In this document: positions 46,549 to 54,645 of the stretch, piece by piece
How the letters are laid out: every line of letters begins with the position of its first letter
How positions within the stretch are numbered: the first letter of the stretch is position 1
Origin: Acidimicrobiales bacterium
GTDB taxonomy: Bacteria; Actinomycetota; Acidimicrobiia; Acidimicrobiales; SZUA-35
Length of the DNA stretch: 64,000 nt
Direction: 5' to 3'
Assembly: GCA_020629155.1 (NCBI GenBank)
Contig: JAHDDW010000002.1
Span: 186,001 to 250,000, forward strand
The notes under the pieces: model-generated
What the model was told of the DNA's origin: nothing
Database searches by the model: none
Seen by the model: only the letters and a program-made list of their open reading frames with translations
Program-made: the position numbers and the translations under genes

Positions 46549-47346
46549 GTGAGTAGCCAAGTTCCACCCCCAGACCACAAATTCAGCGAAATTAAAGGTC
46601 CCCCTGTGGATAGCATTACTTCTATCGACAGTAAACCTAGCGGAAAAGTACCTGTCGTGCAGCGCCCCGACGCTGACGAAGGTGTGATTGCTTGGGGTTA
46701 TTTGGCTGCTGTTGCAGTACTGTTCGTTTGCATTATCGTTTTTGCTAGCACTTGCAAAGGCGACGACGGCCAGGTTACTCGCCAAGCCGAGAACCCCCTA
46801 GAAAATGCAAATCCTTCACCTGATCCAACAAGTGGGTTCGAACTAGATTCAGCATCACCTAACACAGACCCCACGGTGGCTTCTACTGCCGCCCCAGCTG
46901 AAGGTGCGACTACTAGCGTTGGATCTAGTTCTAGCACTGCTGCTTCAACTACTGTGGCTGTCGATCCAGCGAAAGCTATCGAAGATGCCGAAGAGTCGAT
47001 TAACAGCAAGCTTAAGGCTTCACCAATCCAGTTTGCTCAAGCTAAAGCCGACATTCCAGAAGCTAGTGATGCTTTACTGAAAGAAATTGCCGAATCTATT
47101 GCCAAGCTGGATGTGACAGTTGTGGTCGAGGGCCATACAGACGTGACAGGTAATGCTGCTGCTAATGATGAAATTTCTGAAGATAGAGCCAAAGCAGTCA
47201 TGGCTAGGCTAATCAGAGACGGCGTAGCAGAAGCTGATATTTCTGCTGTTGGCAAAGGTTCGGACGAGGCTCAATTCGGCAAAGACGCTGCCAAAGAAGA
47301 CTTAGAAAAAGACCGCAAAGTCGAAATTGAACTTAAAGCTAAGTAA
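46549..47346 (+). CDS. OmpA-domain protein with membrane anchor
   Basis: 265 residues from a GTG start. One membrane helix (about 45-66, LAAVAVLFVCIIVFAST) is followed by a Ser/Thr/Pro-rich linker and a C-terminal OmpA-like peptidoglycan-binding domain (VEGHTDVTGNAAAND, RAKAVMARL, SAVGKGSDEA). In a single-membrane bacterium this binds the wall from the membrane side, as ArfA-like proteins do. It is the last gene that looks chromosomal before the mobile region. Confidence 0.8.
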   Translation: MSSQVPPPDHKFSEIKGPPVDSITSIDSKPSGKVPVVQRPDADEGVIAWGYLAAVAVLFVCIIVFASTCKGDDGQVTRQAENPLENANPSPDPTSGFELDSASPNTDPTVASTAAPAEGATTSVGSSSSTAASTTVAVDPAKAIEDAEESINSKLKASPIQFAQAKADIPEASDALLKEIAESIAKLDVTVVVEGHTDVTGNAAANDEISEDRAKAVMARLIRDGVAEADISAVGKGSDEAQFGKDAAKEDLEKDRKVEIELKAK

Positions 47347-47402
47347 TTTATCATTGTTCGCCGAAACGTGACCTGAGTCCAACAATATCGGGGTTGATAG
47401 TG

Positions 47403-47618
47403 TTAGTTGTGTCGGGTTTCTAGTTTGGCTGCTATAACTACGAGGATCGCAACGATAAAAGCTAGTTTCACTGCTGTTGCGCCTCCGTTTTGTTCTATCG
47501 CTCGTAACGCCAGAACAGTTAGGACGCCACTAGCTGCGATAGACACCTATTTAGAAAACGATGCTGTCTGCTGGTTTTGTATACGGTATTCGATGAACCC
47601 CGTGACGACATACAGCAT
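47403..47618 (-). pseudogene. broken copy of the 90-residue membrane protein gene at 52.66 kb
   Basis: Closely similar in nucleotide sequence to 52656-52860 over its whole length, with the same stop position and the same YVMAGFIEHR-like start (YVVTGFIEYR here). After IQNQQTAS a Trp codon is changed to TAG, and about 30 bases are missing in the 3' part. It can no longer encode the protein. Confidence 0.8.
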
Positions 47619-47790
47619 GAGTTAAGCGTCTGCGATCCATACCCGACCATCGTCGGTCAACAACGAACCCATCGCTAGTGAGACGGAAATCATCAAGCAC
47701 TGTCGCTAGACGACGAGCCGACGCATTGTTCTCTCTGGAACGTTTCGCTTAGGAAATCTCGATGTTTCGGAATCGAGTAGACTCGCTGAT

Positions 47791-47910
47791 ATGTCTGGTA
47801 AGACACAGTTGTCTGAGGCGATGGAAACGACGCTTGCACTTGCTGCTAGAGGTAACTGCCATAACCCTGAATGTGACGAACCTCTCATGGTCGAACGGTC
47901 CGATAAGAGT
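47791..47910 (+). pseudogene. truncated HNH-type N-terminus
   Basis: An ATG at 47791 begins a short protein containing ARGNCHNPECDEPL, which resembles the CxxxxC start of HNH endonuclease-like proteins. The similarity ends where the 3' end of the immunity gene begins, so the gene was cut by a junction near 47905. Weak but consistent with a scrambled region. Confidence 0.4.
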
Positions 47911-48648
47911 TTAGCCACGGAGAGATCGTGCGTATTCAGCCAGGTCCCACGGGTAATACTTGTGGCCCTCCAAAGCACTATCATCAAGACCGTACGTGAC
48001 GGCGGCAGCGGCAGCGTCGAACGCCCAATACCCGACATACATAAAGGGACGTTTATGGCTTCCCCACCAGCTATACCCGCGTTTCGCTGGATACCATTTT
48101 TTGCGAACGAACTGGTTCAACGCCTGCGAGGCTGCTTCCTTTCCGTCGGTTTCGATCGAGTCGACGATATCGGCGAGAAAGGGAGAGGAACTAGTTTCCT
48201 TTATAGCGTAAATATGTTCTGGTATGTCGACCTCGGTGGCGAGCAGACGATAGAAAAGACGGCTGCGTTTTGGTGGAGGCGCTGGGACAACTCCATAGCG
48301 CATCGTTTTTCGCAACAGTTCTTTGTCTATCGAAAACAAGATACCGAACGATACTGTCCAAGCCGAAACATCAAGACCAGCAGTAAAATTCTCAGAACCT
48401 GAAGGAACGCCCTGGTAGAAACCTCTCGCAATAGCCGCTAACTCGTCTAGACCATAGCCAGCTGAGTAACCCGCCCGTATTTGAAGCAACGTATCGCTCC
48501 AAATTTGGTGTGATATTTTGTCCATGTAATCATCAGCTATCACACCCTCAACTATCTGTTTTTCTGCTATCTCGATAGACTGCCGAGCGCGCTTGATTCG
48601 GTTCTCATACTGAGAGAGCGTTGCTATCTCGTCCCTAAGCATCACCAC
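47911..48648 (-). CDS. PoNi-type immunity protein (DUF1910/DUF1911)
   Basis: 245 residues. The N-terminal helical part has the RAGYSAGYGLDEL segment of DUF1910, and the C-terminal part the DUF1911 pattern (YVGYWAFDAAAAAVTYGLDD, then HKYYPWDLAEYAR). These paired domains form PoNi proteins, which block PoNe nuclease toxins of polymorphic and type VI/VII systems. No intact PoNe toxin is visible; the neighbouring gene upstream on the strand might be a remnant. Orphan immunity genes are common in mobile DNA. Confidence 0.75.
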   Translation of the reverse strand: MVMLRDEIATLSQYENRIKRARQSIEIAEKQIVEGVIADDYMDKISHQIWSDTLLQIRAGYSAGYGLDELAAIARGFYQGVPSGSENFTAGLDVSAWTVSFGILFSIDKELLRKTMRYGVVPAPPPKRSRLFYRLLATEVDIPEHIYAIKETSSSPFLADIVDSIETDGKEAASQALNQFVRKKWYPAKRGYSWWGSHKRPFMYVGYWAFDAAAAAVTYGLDDSALEGHKYYPWDLAEYARSLRG

Positions 48649-48665
48649 CTACCTTTACAACACGA

Positions 48666-49058
48666 TTATTGGATAAGTCTATCTATTTTTGTCTCTCTTT
48701 TTCCTGTCTTTGGGTTGAAGCTTTCACTGGTTTCGACCTTGCCGCTACTGTCTACTAGTGCGTTCCAGTTCGGTTTGGATATATCTTCGGTGTAGCCAAA
48801 GACCGCCCGCTTGAACTTTTGTGTTCGGATTGAAGGTTTCAAGATTAAGTTAATAAAGTCTTCAGTCGAGGTTATTTCCGTATCGTTTAAATCAAGATTT
48901 TTGGTCAAAGCATCTAGCAGTCGCGTCTCTGTCCATTCGTCGCTTAGTTGGACGAAATCGTCGGCGGTTTTGTTTTCGACGTGCCAATAGAAAACACTTG
49001 AACTTTCTGCATCACCGTTCACCACCCAACACACGTGCCATATATAACCGTAACACAC
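48666..49058 (-). CDS. unknown protein next to the immunity gene
   Basis: 130 residues, 17 bases before the PoNi start on the same strand. It is acidic and soluble and ends in a basic GKRETKIDRL tail. The first 15 residues are Cys/Trp-rich and may not be coding, so the true start is probably downstream (around VVNGDAESSS). No family recognised. It could be a fragment of a toxin or a small partner of PoNi. Confidence 0.45.
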   Translation of the reverse strand: MCYGYIWHVCWVVNGDAESSSVFYWHVENKTADDFVQLSDEWTETRLLDALTKNLDLNDTEITSTEDFINLILKPSIRTQKFKRAVFGYTEDISKPNWNALVDSSGKVETSESFNPKTGKRETKIDRLIQ

Positions 49059-49121
49059 CGTTGTTAGCTTCTGCTAGTGGTACCACAGTGGTACAGACCA
49101 GAAACGCTTCCCCTATAAACA

Positions 49122-49285
49122 TGTTTTCCCCTGTTCAGATTCAGTTAGCTAAAACATGCTCTGAACAGGGAAAACAGTGGCGGAGAGAGGGGGATTCGAA
49201 CCCCCGGAGCCCGCAAAGGCTCGTCGGTTTTCAAGACAATAAAACTGATGCCTCGAAAACCCTCTAAAACCAGTGTTTTCCCTGT
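49122..49285. repeat. inverted and direct TGTTTTCCCTGT repeats around the att core
   Basis: A 17-base arm (49122-49138, TGTTTTCCCCTGTTCAG) is repeated in inverted form at 49161-49176 with one base missing. A third partial copy (TGTTTTCCCTGT) is at 49274-49285. The first two lie directly beyond the tRNA 3' end and could form a long hairpin, or serve as arm-type integrase sites. Confidence 0.55.
49178..49235 (-). tRNA. 3' half of tRNA-Ser(UGA): attachment-site scar
   Basis: Read on the minus strand: anticodon loop CTTGAAA (anticodon UGA), 3' anticodon stem strand, long serine-type variable arm (AGCC/GGCT), T-arm GGGGG-TTCGAAT-CCCCC, acceptor strand TCTCTCC, discriminator G and encoded CCA. The 5' half is absent; the sequence diverges immediately 5' of the loop, where ATTGT replaces the expected TCGGT. 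This is the displaced 3' end left when an element integrates into a tRNA gene. The geometry puts the element on the right. Confidence 0.85.
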
Positions 49286-49438
49286 GTACGGGGCTGCGAC
49301 AGCAGAAACAACCTCGACCCCAGTTTACCGTTGAAACCCGCTTTTGACCCCTGCCAGTGGCACGAGCGTGGCACGGACGCTCCACTTCGAAGCTCTCAGT
49401 GCGACATCTACTCTTAGTGAATCTTCACACAAAAATTT

Positions 49439-49810
49439 CTAGGAAGTAGCGCCGACGGATCCTCGCGATCCTAGCAATTTCCCTGGGAGAACCTTAACCA
49501 AAATCATTGCCAACAATGTGAAAATCTCATAGAGAATCCAATTAAGGAAAAATCCCAGCCATCTCCAATCATCCTCGATACCAATTGAATCACTGACTGA
49601 AATACCTGGGTCGTCGTAGAGCATACCGAATGGAAACCCCGCAACCTTTGAAGGACTAAAACATTCGGCCGCAAAGGTACATCCTGGCTCCACGACTATG
49701 TTTAGATCTCGCTGGTATCCCAGTGAGATGAGAGTGATGATTAGAGAAATCAAGATGGATACTAGATAAACAGACGATCTAGTTGCCATTAACTTCATAC
49801 CAAACATCAT
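49439..49810 (-). CDS. small membrane protein
   Basis: 123 residues with an N-terminal helix (VYLVSILISLIITLISLG), an external loop with two Cys (GCTFAAEC) and a second helix pair near the end (FLNWILYEIFTLLAMILV). No family recognised. First gene inside the element, just downstream of the phosphodiester glycosidase on the same strand, 9 bases apart, so probably co-transcribed. Confidence 0.6.
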   Translation of the reverse strand: MMFGMKLMATRSSVYLVSILISLIITLISLGYQRDLNIVVEPGCTFAAECFSPSKVAGFPFGMLYDDPGISVSDSIGIEDDWRWLGFFLNWILYEIFTLLAMILVKVLPGKLLGSRGSVGATS

Positions 49811-49819
49811 ACATTTACA

Positions 49820-52537
49820 TTAAACAGAGCGCACAGCAATAGCGTTCAAAATATTCCTTGAATTCCCAAAAACTAGATCGTCTAGGCCTTCAAGCTCGTT
49901 TAGGTGACCAGCGCTGGTCGTATATGCTGAGGTAGCTGATCCTCCGTCCAACCTTAAGGCATCAGACACACCGAGAGCTTTGAACACAGGACAAAGACCC
50001 CTATTCGCTCTGACTTTCTCTCCTGCGGAGGAGGACAACATCACTAAATACCGTTCGTCTTTCAACCCGATAGCTGAATAGTTATTCTCGGCATTTGCAG
50101 CGTCATTACATTCATTGTTTTTAACGACTGACGTAATCGAGCCAACAACATCGTGACCGTGTTCACCGAAGTCAGGCAGTGGACCTTGAGGTTTTTCGAA
50201 AAAACGAGCCTCGTTATTTTCTTCGTTGAAGCCTATGAGAACTTCTGCGCTGTTTACATTGTCGAAAAGGGTTGTACCGTTGACTATCGTGGTCCATATG
50301 GGGCCTGTGGCCTGATCGTTCGGCTCACTCCCTCTTCCTTGATCACCTGCCCATTTATTACCATTGACAGCAATTACAGTGTCACCGAAAAGTTGGGCAT
50401 GGCCGCTTATGGGCCGTAGGGTGTACGAGGATTGCCTAGTTCCAGCCCCATCGATTGATATTCCAGGGTCGACCCGGGGGTCTGCAAGGTCAGCAATTAA
50501 GATATGAATCGAGGTATCGAGATCGTCATCGTCGCATACCGTGGAATGGAGTAAATTTTTAGATAGGCCAAAGTAGTCAATACCGCTTTCAAGCCGGTCG
50601 GCTATGCGGTTAGCGCATTCGTCTTGATAGTCAATTCTGTCGGCTACTTCGAAGTTGCGTTCTTGATAGGTGCATTGGTCTCCCCTGGGGCGGCCAAGGT
50701 CGACGCAGGCAGACGCCCGGACAGTTATGTCGTTGTTTCCGTCTGCGTTTGGGGGTGCGCTTCTTCGTGGGTTGATTTTGAAGAAGAACCCGTCGGGGTT
50801 GTCGTTTTTGATTTCGAAGAATTCTCCGTTCCCATCTGTTAGACGTATTTTTGCGTAAACTTGATTCCCGTCAGTTGGTGCGTCGTCGCTTAGAGCCAGA
50901 TCGACATCTATTCTTCCATCGGAGTCCCCGAAGACGATACCTTTGAGTGTTGATCGGTCTATCCCATTCCAGTCTTCGGTGACGTCGATGGTGACGACTT
51001 GTTGTGGTGTGCTCGCTGTTGCGGCGACAGCGCCAGCTCTTAGAGCTTCACTCACATTTAGCGCTGTGTTTGATCCAGCGATGAACAGCCCAGGGATCAC
51101 TCCATCGATGGCTAATGTTGCTTCATCATCGATTGTGCCATCAACCCCCACTGTGAATGTTGATGATTTCACTTCGGCTCTGGGTATAGGATTCTCTTCC
51201 TCAATCGATTCACTGAGCAAGTCCAGGTCGACCGGTATGAAAGTAGCCGTAGCAGGCTCTATCGAGTTCGGCCCTCCTCCGAGGACAGCGTGTTGACCTT
51301 CGACTGAGGCTATAGCGGTAGTAAGGGTGTAACCCCCGACATATGAGGGGTCTGCCTGCTTTCCGTCGGGCAGATCGCTGGTGGGTGAAGTCTCCAACAC
51401 AAGCTTGCCAGCCTCATCGTATCCATTTAGACGCCACTTTTCGTCCGGTTGAGATGCCTGGTCAGGGTGATTGCTATCTTTAGAAACCAAAAATATTTCG
51501 TATCTGCCTGGTGCGATATCGACAGGGATTTTTGAGGTTGTGTTTTGTTGGCCTTCGACCCCGATGAGGCGTTCGTCTTTGAATAAGACGGTTTCGATTG
51601 AGGGTCCGTTTACATCGACTTGTGTTTCACAATCGATGATGCATTCGGTTGGTTTGAGGGTGAATGATGTTGGTTGGATTGAGTTGATCGATGTGCCTTG
51701 CCTAACGTGTCGTCCTCTGACAGCGGTGATGCCGGTGAAGTCGTAGGTTCCGACCTCGTCGCGTCTTTCGATTGCTTCGTCGCTGAGGTCGGTTGTCGCT
51801 TTGGTTGTTTCGATTACGCTGCCGTTAGTGTCGAGCAAGTCGAGAACCCACTGTTCTTGTGTCTGGCTGGTGTGGACACCTGGCTGGTGGGTGTCGTCTC
51901 GGCTGCGGAGGACTACTTCGTAGTAGCCGCCGTCGGTTTCGATAGCGACTGTGTTAGTCGTGTCGGCATGGTCTCTGTTTAGGATTTTCTGGTTGTTGAA
52001 CTCGCCGGAAATGCTTTCGATCTCGACTATTTCCTCGGTTGCTGATTCGCCGTCAGCAGCAGCGGTTACAGCTGGTGCCTCACCACCGGGGGTTTGTTTA
52101 GTTTCTGTTCCGCAAGACTGTTCCTGATCTGCATCGCATGACGTTACTTCACTGTCGAGTTCTTCGGATTCTGACGGTTCATCTGTTTGCTGGTCAGACG
52201 GCAAGTTTTCAACTGACGCTGAAAAGTCGACTTGCGGCTGATTCTCGTCCGAGACTCGATCGCTGTTTGTCGTGGACTCTGCTGCTGGTTCCGAAGGGTT
52301 TGACTCTTCGACGGGTTCTATCTGTCGCTGTTCAGTATCTGCTTGTTCTGCCGGTTCTTCGGCTGGTATTTCTTCGGGAGGTGTTTCAGTGGCGGCTGCG
52401 GCGGTCGCATATAGTGCGACTGCTGCGAAACCTCCGATTGCGGTGACGGCGGCTTGTTTGACGATTCTTAAACTACGGTTCAAGACGGTTGTTCCTAGCG
52501 TTCGGCGGATGTTCCAGAACGTTTCGCAAGCTATCAC
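49820..52537 (-). CDS. secreted protein with C-terminal phosphodiester glycosidase (NAGPA) domain
   Basis: Up to 905 residues. A signal segment (AAVTAIGGFAAVALYATAAAA) is followed by a long acidic Glu/Pro/Ser region (about 50-180), two similar beta-rich repeats (each with YEVVLRS/YEIFLVS-like and DLSDE/DLPDG segments, about 200-300 and 315-430), a further region and a C-terminal NAGPA-type domain (DALRLDGGSATSAY). That domain removes GlcNAc from phosphodiesters or acts on related sugar phosphates. A TTG at 52483 with AGGAA upstream is a more natural start than the GTG at 52537. It may modify wall polymers of host or recipient. Confidence 0.75.
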   Translation of the reverse strand: MIACETFWNIRRTLGTTVLNRSLRIVKQAAVTAIGGFAAVALYATAAAATETPPEEIPAEEPAEQADTEQRQIEPVEESNPSEPAAESTTNSDRVSDENQPQVDFSASVENLPSDQQTDEPSESEELDSEVTSCDADQEQSCGTETKQTPGGEAPAVTAAADGESATEEIVEIESISGEFNNQKILNRDHADTTNTVAIETDGGYYEVVLRSRDDTHQPGVHTSQTQEQWVLDLLDTNGSVIETTKATTDLSDEAIERRDEVGTYDFTGITAVRGRHVRQGTSINSIQPTSFTLKPTECIIDCETQVDVNGPSIETVLFKDERLIGVEGQQNTTSKIPVDIAPGRYEIFLVSKDSNHPDQASQPDEKWRLNGYDEAGKLVLETSPTSDLPDGKQADPSYVGGYTLTTAIASVEGQHAVLGGGPNSIEPATATFIPVDLDLLSESIEEENPIPRAEVKSSTFTVGVDGTIDDEATLAIDGVIPGLFIAGSNTALNVSEALRAGAVAATASTPQQVVTIDVTEDWNGIDRSTLKGIVFGDSDGRIDVDLALSDDAPTDGNQVYAKIRLTDGNGEFFEIKNDNPDGFFFKINPRRSAPPNADGNNDITVRASACVDLGRPRGDQCTYQERNFEVADRIDYQDECANRIADRLESGIDYFGLSKNLLHSTVCDDDDLDTSIHILIADLADPRVDPGISIDGAGTRQSSYTLRPISGHAQLFGDTVIAVNGNKWAGDQGRGSEPNDQATGPIWTTIVNGTTLFDNVNSAEVLIGFNEENNEARFFEKPQGPLPDFGEHGHDVVGSITSVVKNNECNDAANAENNYSAIGLKDERYLVMLSSSAGEKVRANRGLCPVFKALGVSDALRLDGGSATSAYTTSAGHLNELEGLDDLVFGNSRNILNAIAVRSV

Positions 52538-52655
52538 GCTTCGGGGTTAAACGGAAATTTATATGCGAAATTAGTTTTTAAGAGCATGTTTAGGCTGATC
52601 ACCGGATCGGCGGAACCATCTATGTGTCTGGCGGTTCCGCCGATCGTTTGTGGAT

Positions 52656-52928
52656 TTAGTTGTGTCGGGTTTCTAATTTCGCTGCGACTCGCCAGTTCAC
52701 CGCTATTACGGCGAGTGTTGCTGCGACGAACAACAGTTTCGCTGCTGTTGTGCCTCCGTTTTGTTCTATAGCTCGTAGCGCTAGAACGGTTAGGACGACA
52801 CTCGTGGCGATAGACACCCATTTAACAATCGATGCTGTCTGCTGGTTTTGTGTGCGGTGTTCGATGAACCCCGCCATCACATATAGCGTGAATATCGTTG
52901 TGAGGTATATAGCGAATGTAGCTATCAT
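52656..52928 (-). CDS. three-helix membrane protein (intact copy)
   Basis: 90 residues, three hydrophobic helices (FAIYLTTIFTLYVMAGF, VSIATSVVLTVLAL, LLFVAATLAVIAV). AAAGGAACG precedes the ATG. A degraded copy lies at 47403-47618, outside the left border. The size and position between two secreted-protein genes suggest a membrane partner in the same operon; no family recognised. Confidence 0.65.
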   Translation of the reverse strand: MIATFAIYLTTIFTLYVMAGFIEHRTQNQQTASIVKWVSIATSVVLTVLALRAIEQNGGTTAAKLLFVAATLAVIAVNWRVAAKLETRHN

Positions 52929-52969
52929 CGGTGCGTTCCTTTCAACAAAAAAGTTGGTTGTTCGGTCCG

Positions 52970-54193
52970 CTAGCCTTTGACTAACTTAACGCAGTTACCT
53001 ATACCTAACAAGTCGAAGATTAGACCGGTCGCTGTCGCCTGGACGTAGGTCAACGACTTTTTCGCTGCCGGGCTTGCGTTGTCGTATTTCGTCGCTAACC
53101 CTTTGACGGTGCTACCCAACCGGTTTTTGGCTATGGAAGGTAGTTTCGTGATGAGTTTGCCGACAACAAGTTTGATAGCGCTTTCAGACCCTCCTAACAC
53201 TTTCAACGCCTGCAACAGTTTGGGTGAGGATTTCGCTAGCTTCGCTAGTTTCGGGGCGGCTTTCCCGATTTTTGTGACGATAAACGGACCGAAGTTCGCT
53301 GCCAACTCGCCAGCGCACTTCAACGCGGTACCGATTTTAGAGAACCACGGGTCAGCAGTTACGGGGTATGCGGTTACCGCACTGTGGTCGACGTTCAACT
53401 GCAACGTGTCTCCGATTGTTGTGTAGCTGGTGGGGACTTCTACGCCGTTGGCGTCATAAGCCCACGGCACGTCAACAACCGCTACCGGCCAGCCATCGGA
53501 ATGAACCGTCACGCTGCCGTCTTCTTCGATAGTGAAATCGATACCGCTACCATCGCTAGTGTCAATCGGGAACGGGAACACGGTCGGCCCGAGATCGCTG
53601 TTAATAACCGTGATAAACCGAGCTGCGCCGTCAACACCAGCCTGAACCACCACGTCAGTGTCGGTATAGGCATCAACGTACACAACCGATCCGTCGTCTA
53701 ACAGTTGCGCATCAGGTGTGCCTTCGTTCTCGGTCGGAGCGACTTCGAGCGTTTCGGTACCGGTTATTGGTATCTCTACTGGATCGTCGGCGTCGACAGG
53801 TATCTCAACACCATCGCCGATGACGCTGGGGTCGGTCGATACGATCACGCCGCTTGTCGGGTTGACGTCAACGTCTTCGACCGGCACTTGAGTTTTGTTT
53901 AACTCGGCTTCTAACGCTGGGACGTGTTCCATCACTGTCTCTAACGCGTCGGCTACTTCCTCGACGCTTTCATCAACATCATCGTTGTTTTCGGTTGCCG
54001 ATACCGGTGCTGCTACCGTCGTTATTGTTAGCAACGTTGATAGCAGCACCGTCACAGCCATATTGAACCGGAGACGGCGTTTCCGTCGGCCTGGAGATAC
54101 GTTGTCGGGCGGTTTCATCATTTTTCTCATCAGTTTTTCTCTTTCTGTGTTTGGGTTTGTAGAAAGCTCGCTGGCATTGGTCTGGACGGTCAC
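52970..54193 (-). CDS. secreted protein of unknown function
   Basis: 407 residues. A basic stretch (PGRRKRRLRF) and a signal helix (MAVTVLLSTLLTITTVAAPVSA) direct export. An acidic Val/Asp-rich region follows, then a segment with YPVTADPW, a motif frequent in actinobacterial secreted and toxin-delivery proteins, and a Lys-rich helical C-terminus. The GTG at 54193 overlaps the preceding stop (GTGA). An ATG at 54130 would start just before the basic stretch. The helical C-terminus might be membrane-active, but this is a guess. Confidence 0.6.
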   Translation of the reverse strand: MTVQTNASELSTNPNTEREKLMRKMMKPPDNVSPGRRKRRLRFNMAVTVLLSTLLTITTVAAPVSATENNDDVDESVEEVADALETVMEHVPALEAELNKTQVPVEDVDVNPTSGVIVSTDPSVIGDGVEIPVDADDPVEIPITGTETLEVAPTENEGTPDAQLLDDGSVVYVDAYTDTDVVVQAGVDGAARFITVINSDLGPTVFPFPIDTSDGSGIDFTIEEDGSVTVHSDGWPVAVVDVPWAYDANGVEVPTSYTTIGDTLQLNVDHSAVTAYPVTADPWFSKIGTALKCAGELAANFGPFIVTKIGKAAPKLAKLAKSSPKLLQALKVLGGSESAIKLVVGKLITKLPSIAKNRLGSTVKGLATKYDNASPAAKKSLTYVQATATGLIFDLLGIGNCVKLVKG

Positions 54194-54360
54194 CAGCGTG
54201 TCGTGCCGCGTTCGATGGTTTCGAAGAACAGGGCCGCGTTCAGGTCGGCGTTTTGCTGGGTGCGCTTGTTTTCGCGTTCGGCGTAAAACATTGCGACACT
54301 AGCGACCAGTGCTAGAAGCACGACAAGGACGACAATCACAGTGATCAATAAAAAAGTCAT
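54190..54360 (-). CDS. small single-helix membrane protein
   Basis: 56 residues from the ATG at 54360, which has AGGAGG at a good distance; the GTG at 54372 is too close to it. One long helix (FLLITVIVVLVVLLALVASVAMF) and a charged tail. First gene of the leftward element operon; its stop overlaps the next start by four bases. Confidence 0.6.
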   Translation of the reverse strand: MTFLLITVIVVLVVLLALVASVAMFYAERENKRTQQNADLNAALFFETIERGTTRW

Positions 54361-54645
54361 GGCTGAACTCACCTCCTGGCAGGTCCGGTGGCTAAAGGGG
54401 TCGGCGTCAGCGGGAAACGATGGCTGATGGGTGTTCCCGCTGACGCTCGTGGGGGGACGACTTACTTTTTCGGGTTCGGAGCGACTGATGGTGTTTGCCG
54501 CTGGTTACCGTTGTTTGGTTACTGGTTTGAGTGTTTCATGCGTGAGCTGTTTGTTGAACCGCTAGAAACGCGGGGGTTCGCCTGCTTTACCCTGCTGAAA
54601 TTCATGGGGTATTGTGGGATACATCTGTATGTAAGGTTGGGATAC

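Larger units (their letters stand above)
47403..49177. mobile_element. decayed remnant of an earlier integrated element
   Basis: Between the OmpA-domain gene and the tRNA scar lie a pseudogene copy of the 52.66-52.93 kb element gene, a truncated HNH-like start, a PoNi-type immunity gene and an unknown gene. The 28-base repeat flanking the att core is also present here (49071-49098). The content is easiest to explain as what is left of an element inserted at the same tRNA before the present one. Its own left border was not found. Confidence 0.5.
49071..49374. repeat. 28-base direct repeat flanking the att core
   Basis: CTGCTAGTGGTAC at 49071 and CTGCCAGTGGCAC at 49351 begin two 28-base stretches that match at 21 positions, in the same orientation on either side of the tRNA fragment. 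Each contains a pair of GTGGYAC heptamers exactly 11 bases apart (49077 and 49088; 49357 and 49368), one helical turn. They look like binding sites of integrase or excisionase. Confidence 0.55.

Noticed and set aside
47791-48402. 203-residue plus-strand protein
   Set aside because: Only the first about 40 residues look coding; the rest is antisense to the PoNi gene.
49178-49300. Complete tRNA-Ser gene on the minus strand
   Set aside because: The acceptor 5' strand, D-arm and 5' anticodon stem strand are missing; sequence diverges right at the anticodon loop.
50153-52550. Plus-strand frames across the phosphodiester glycosidase gene
   Set aside because: Low-complexity mirror images of the Glu/Ser-rich minus-strand protein, no independent support.
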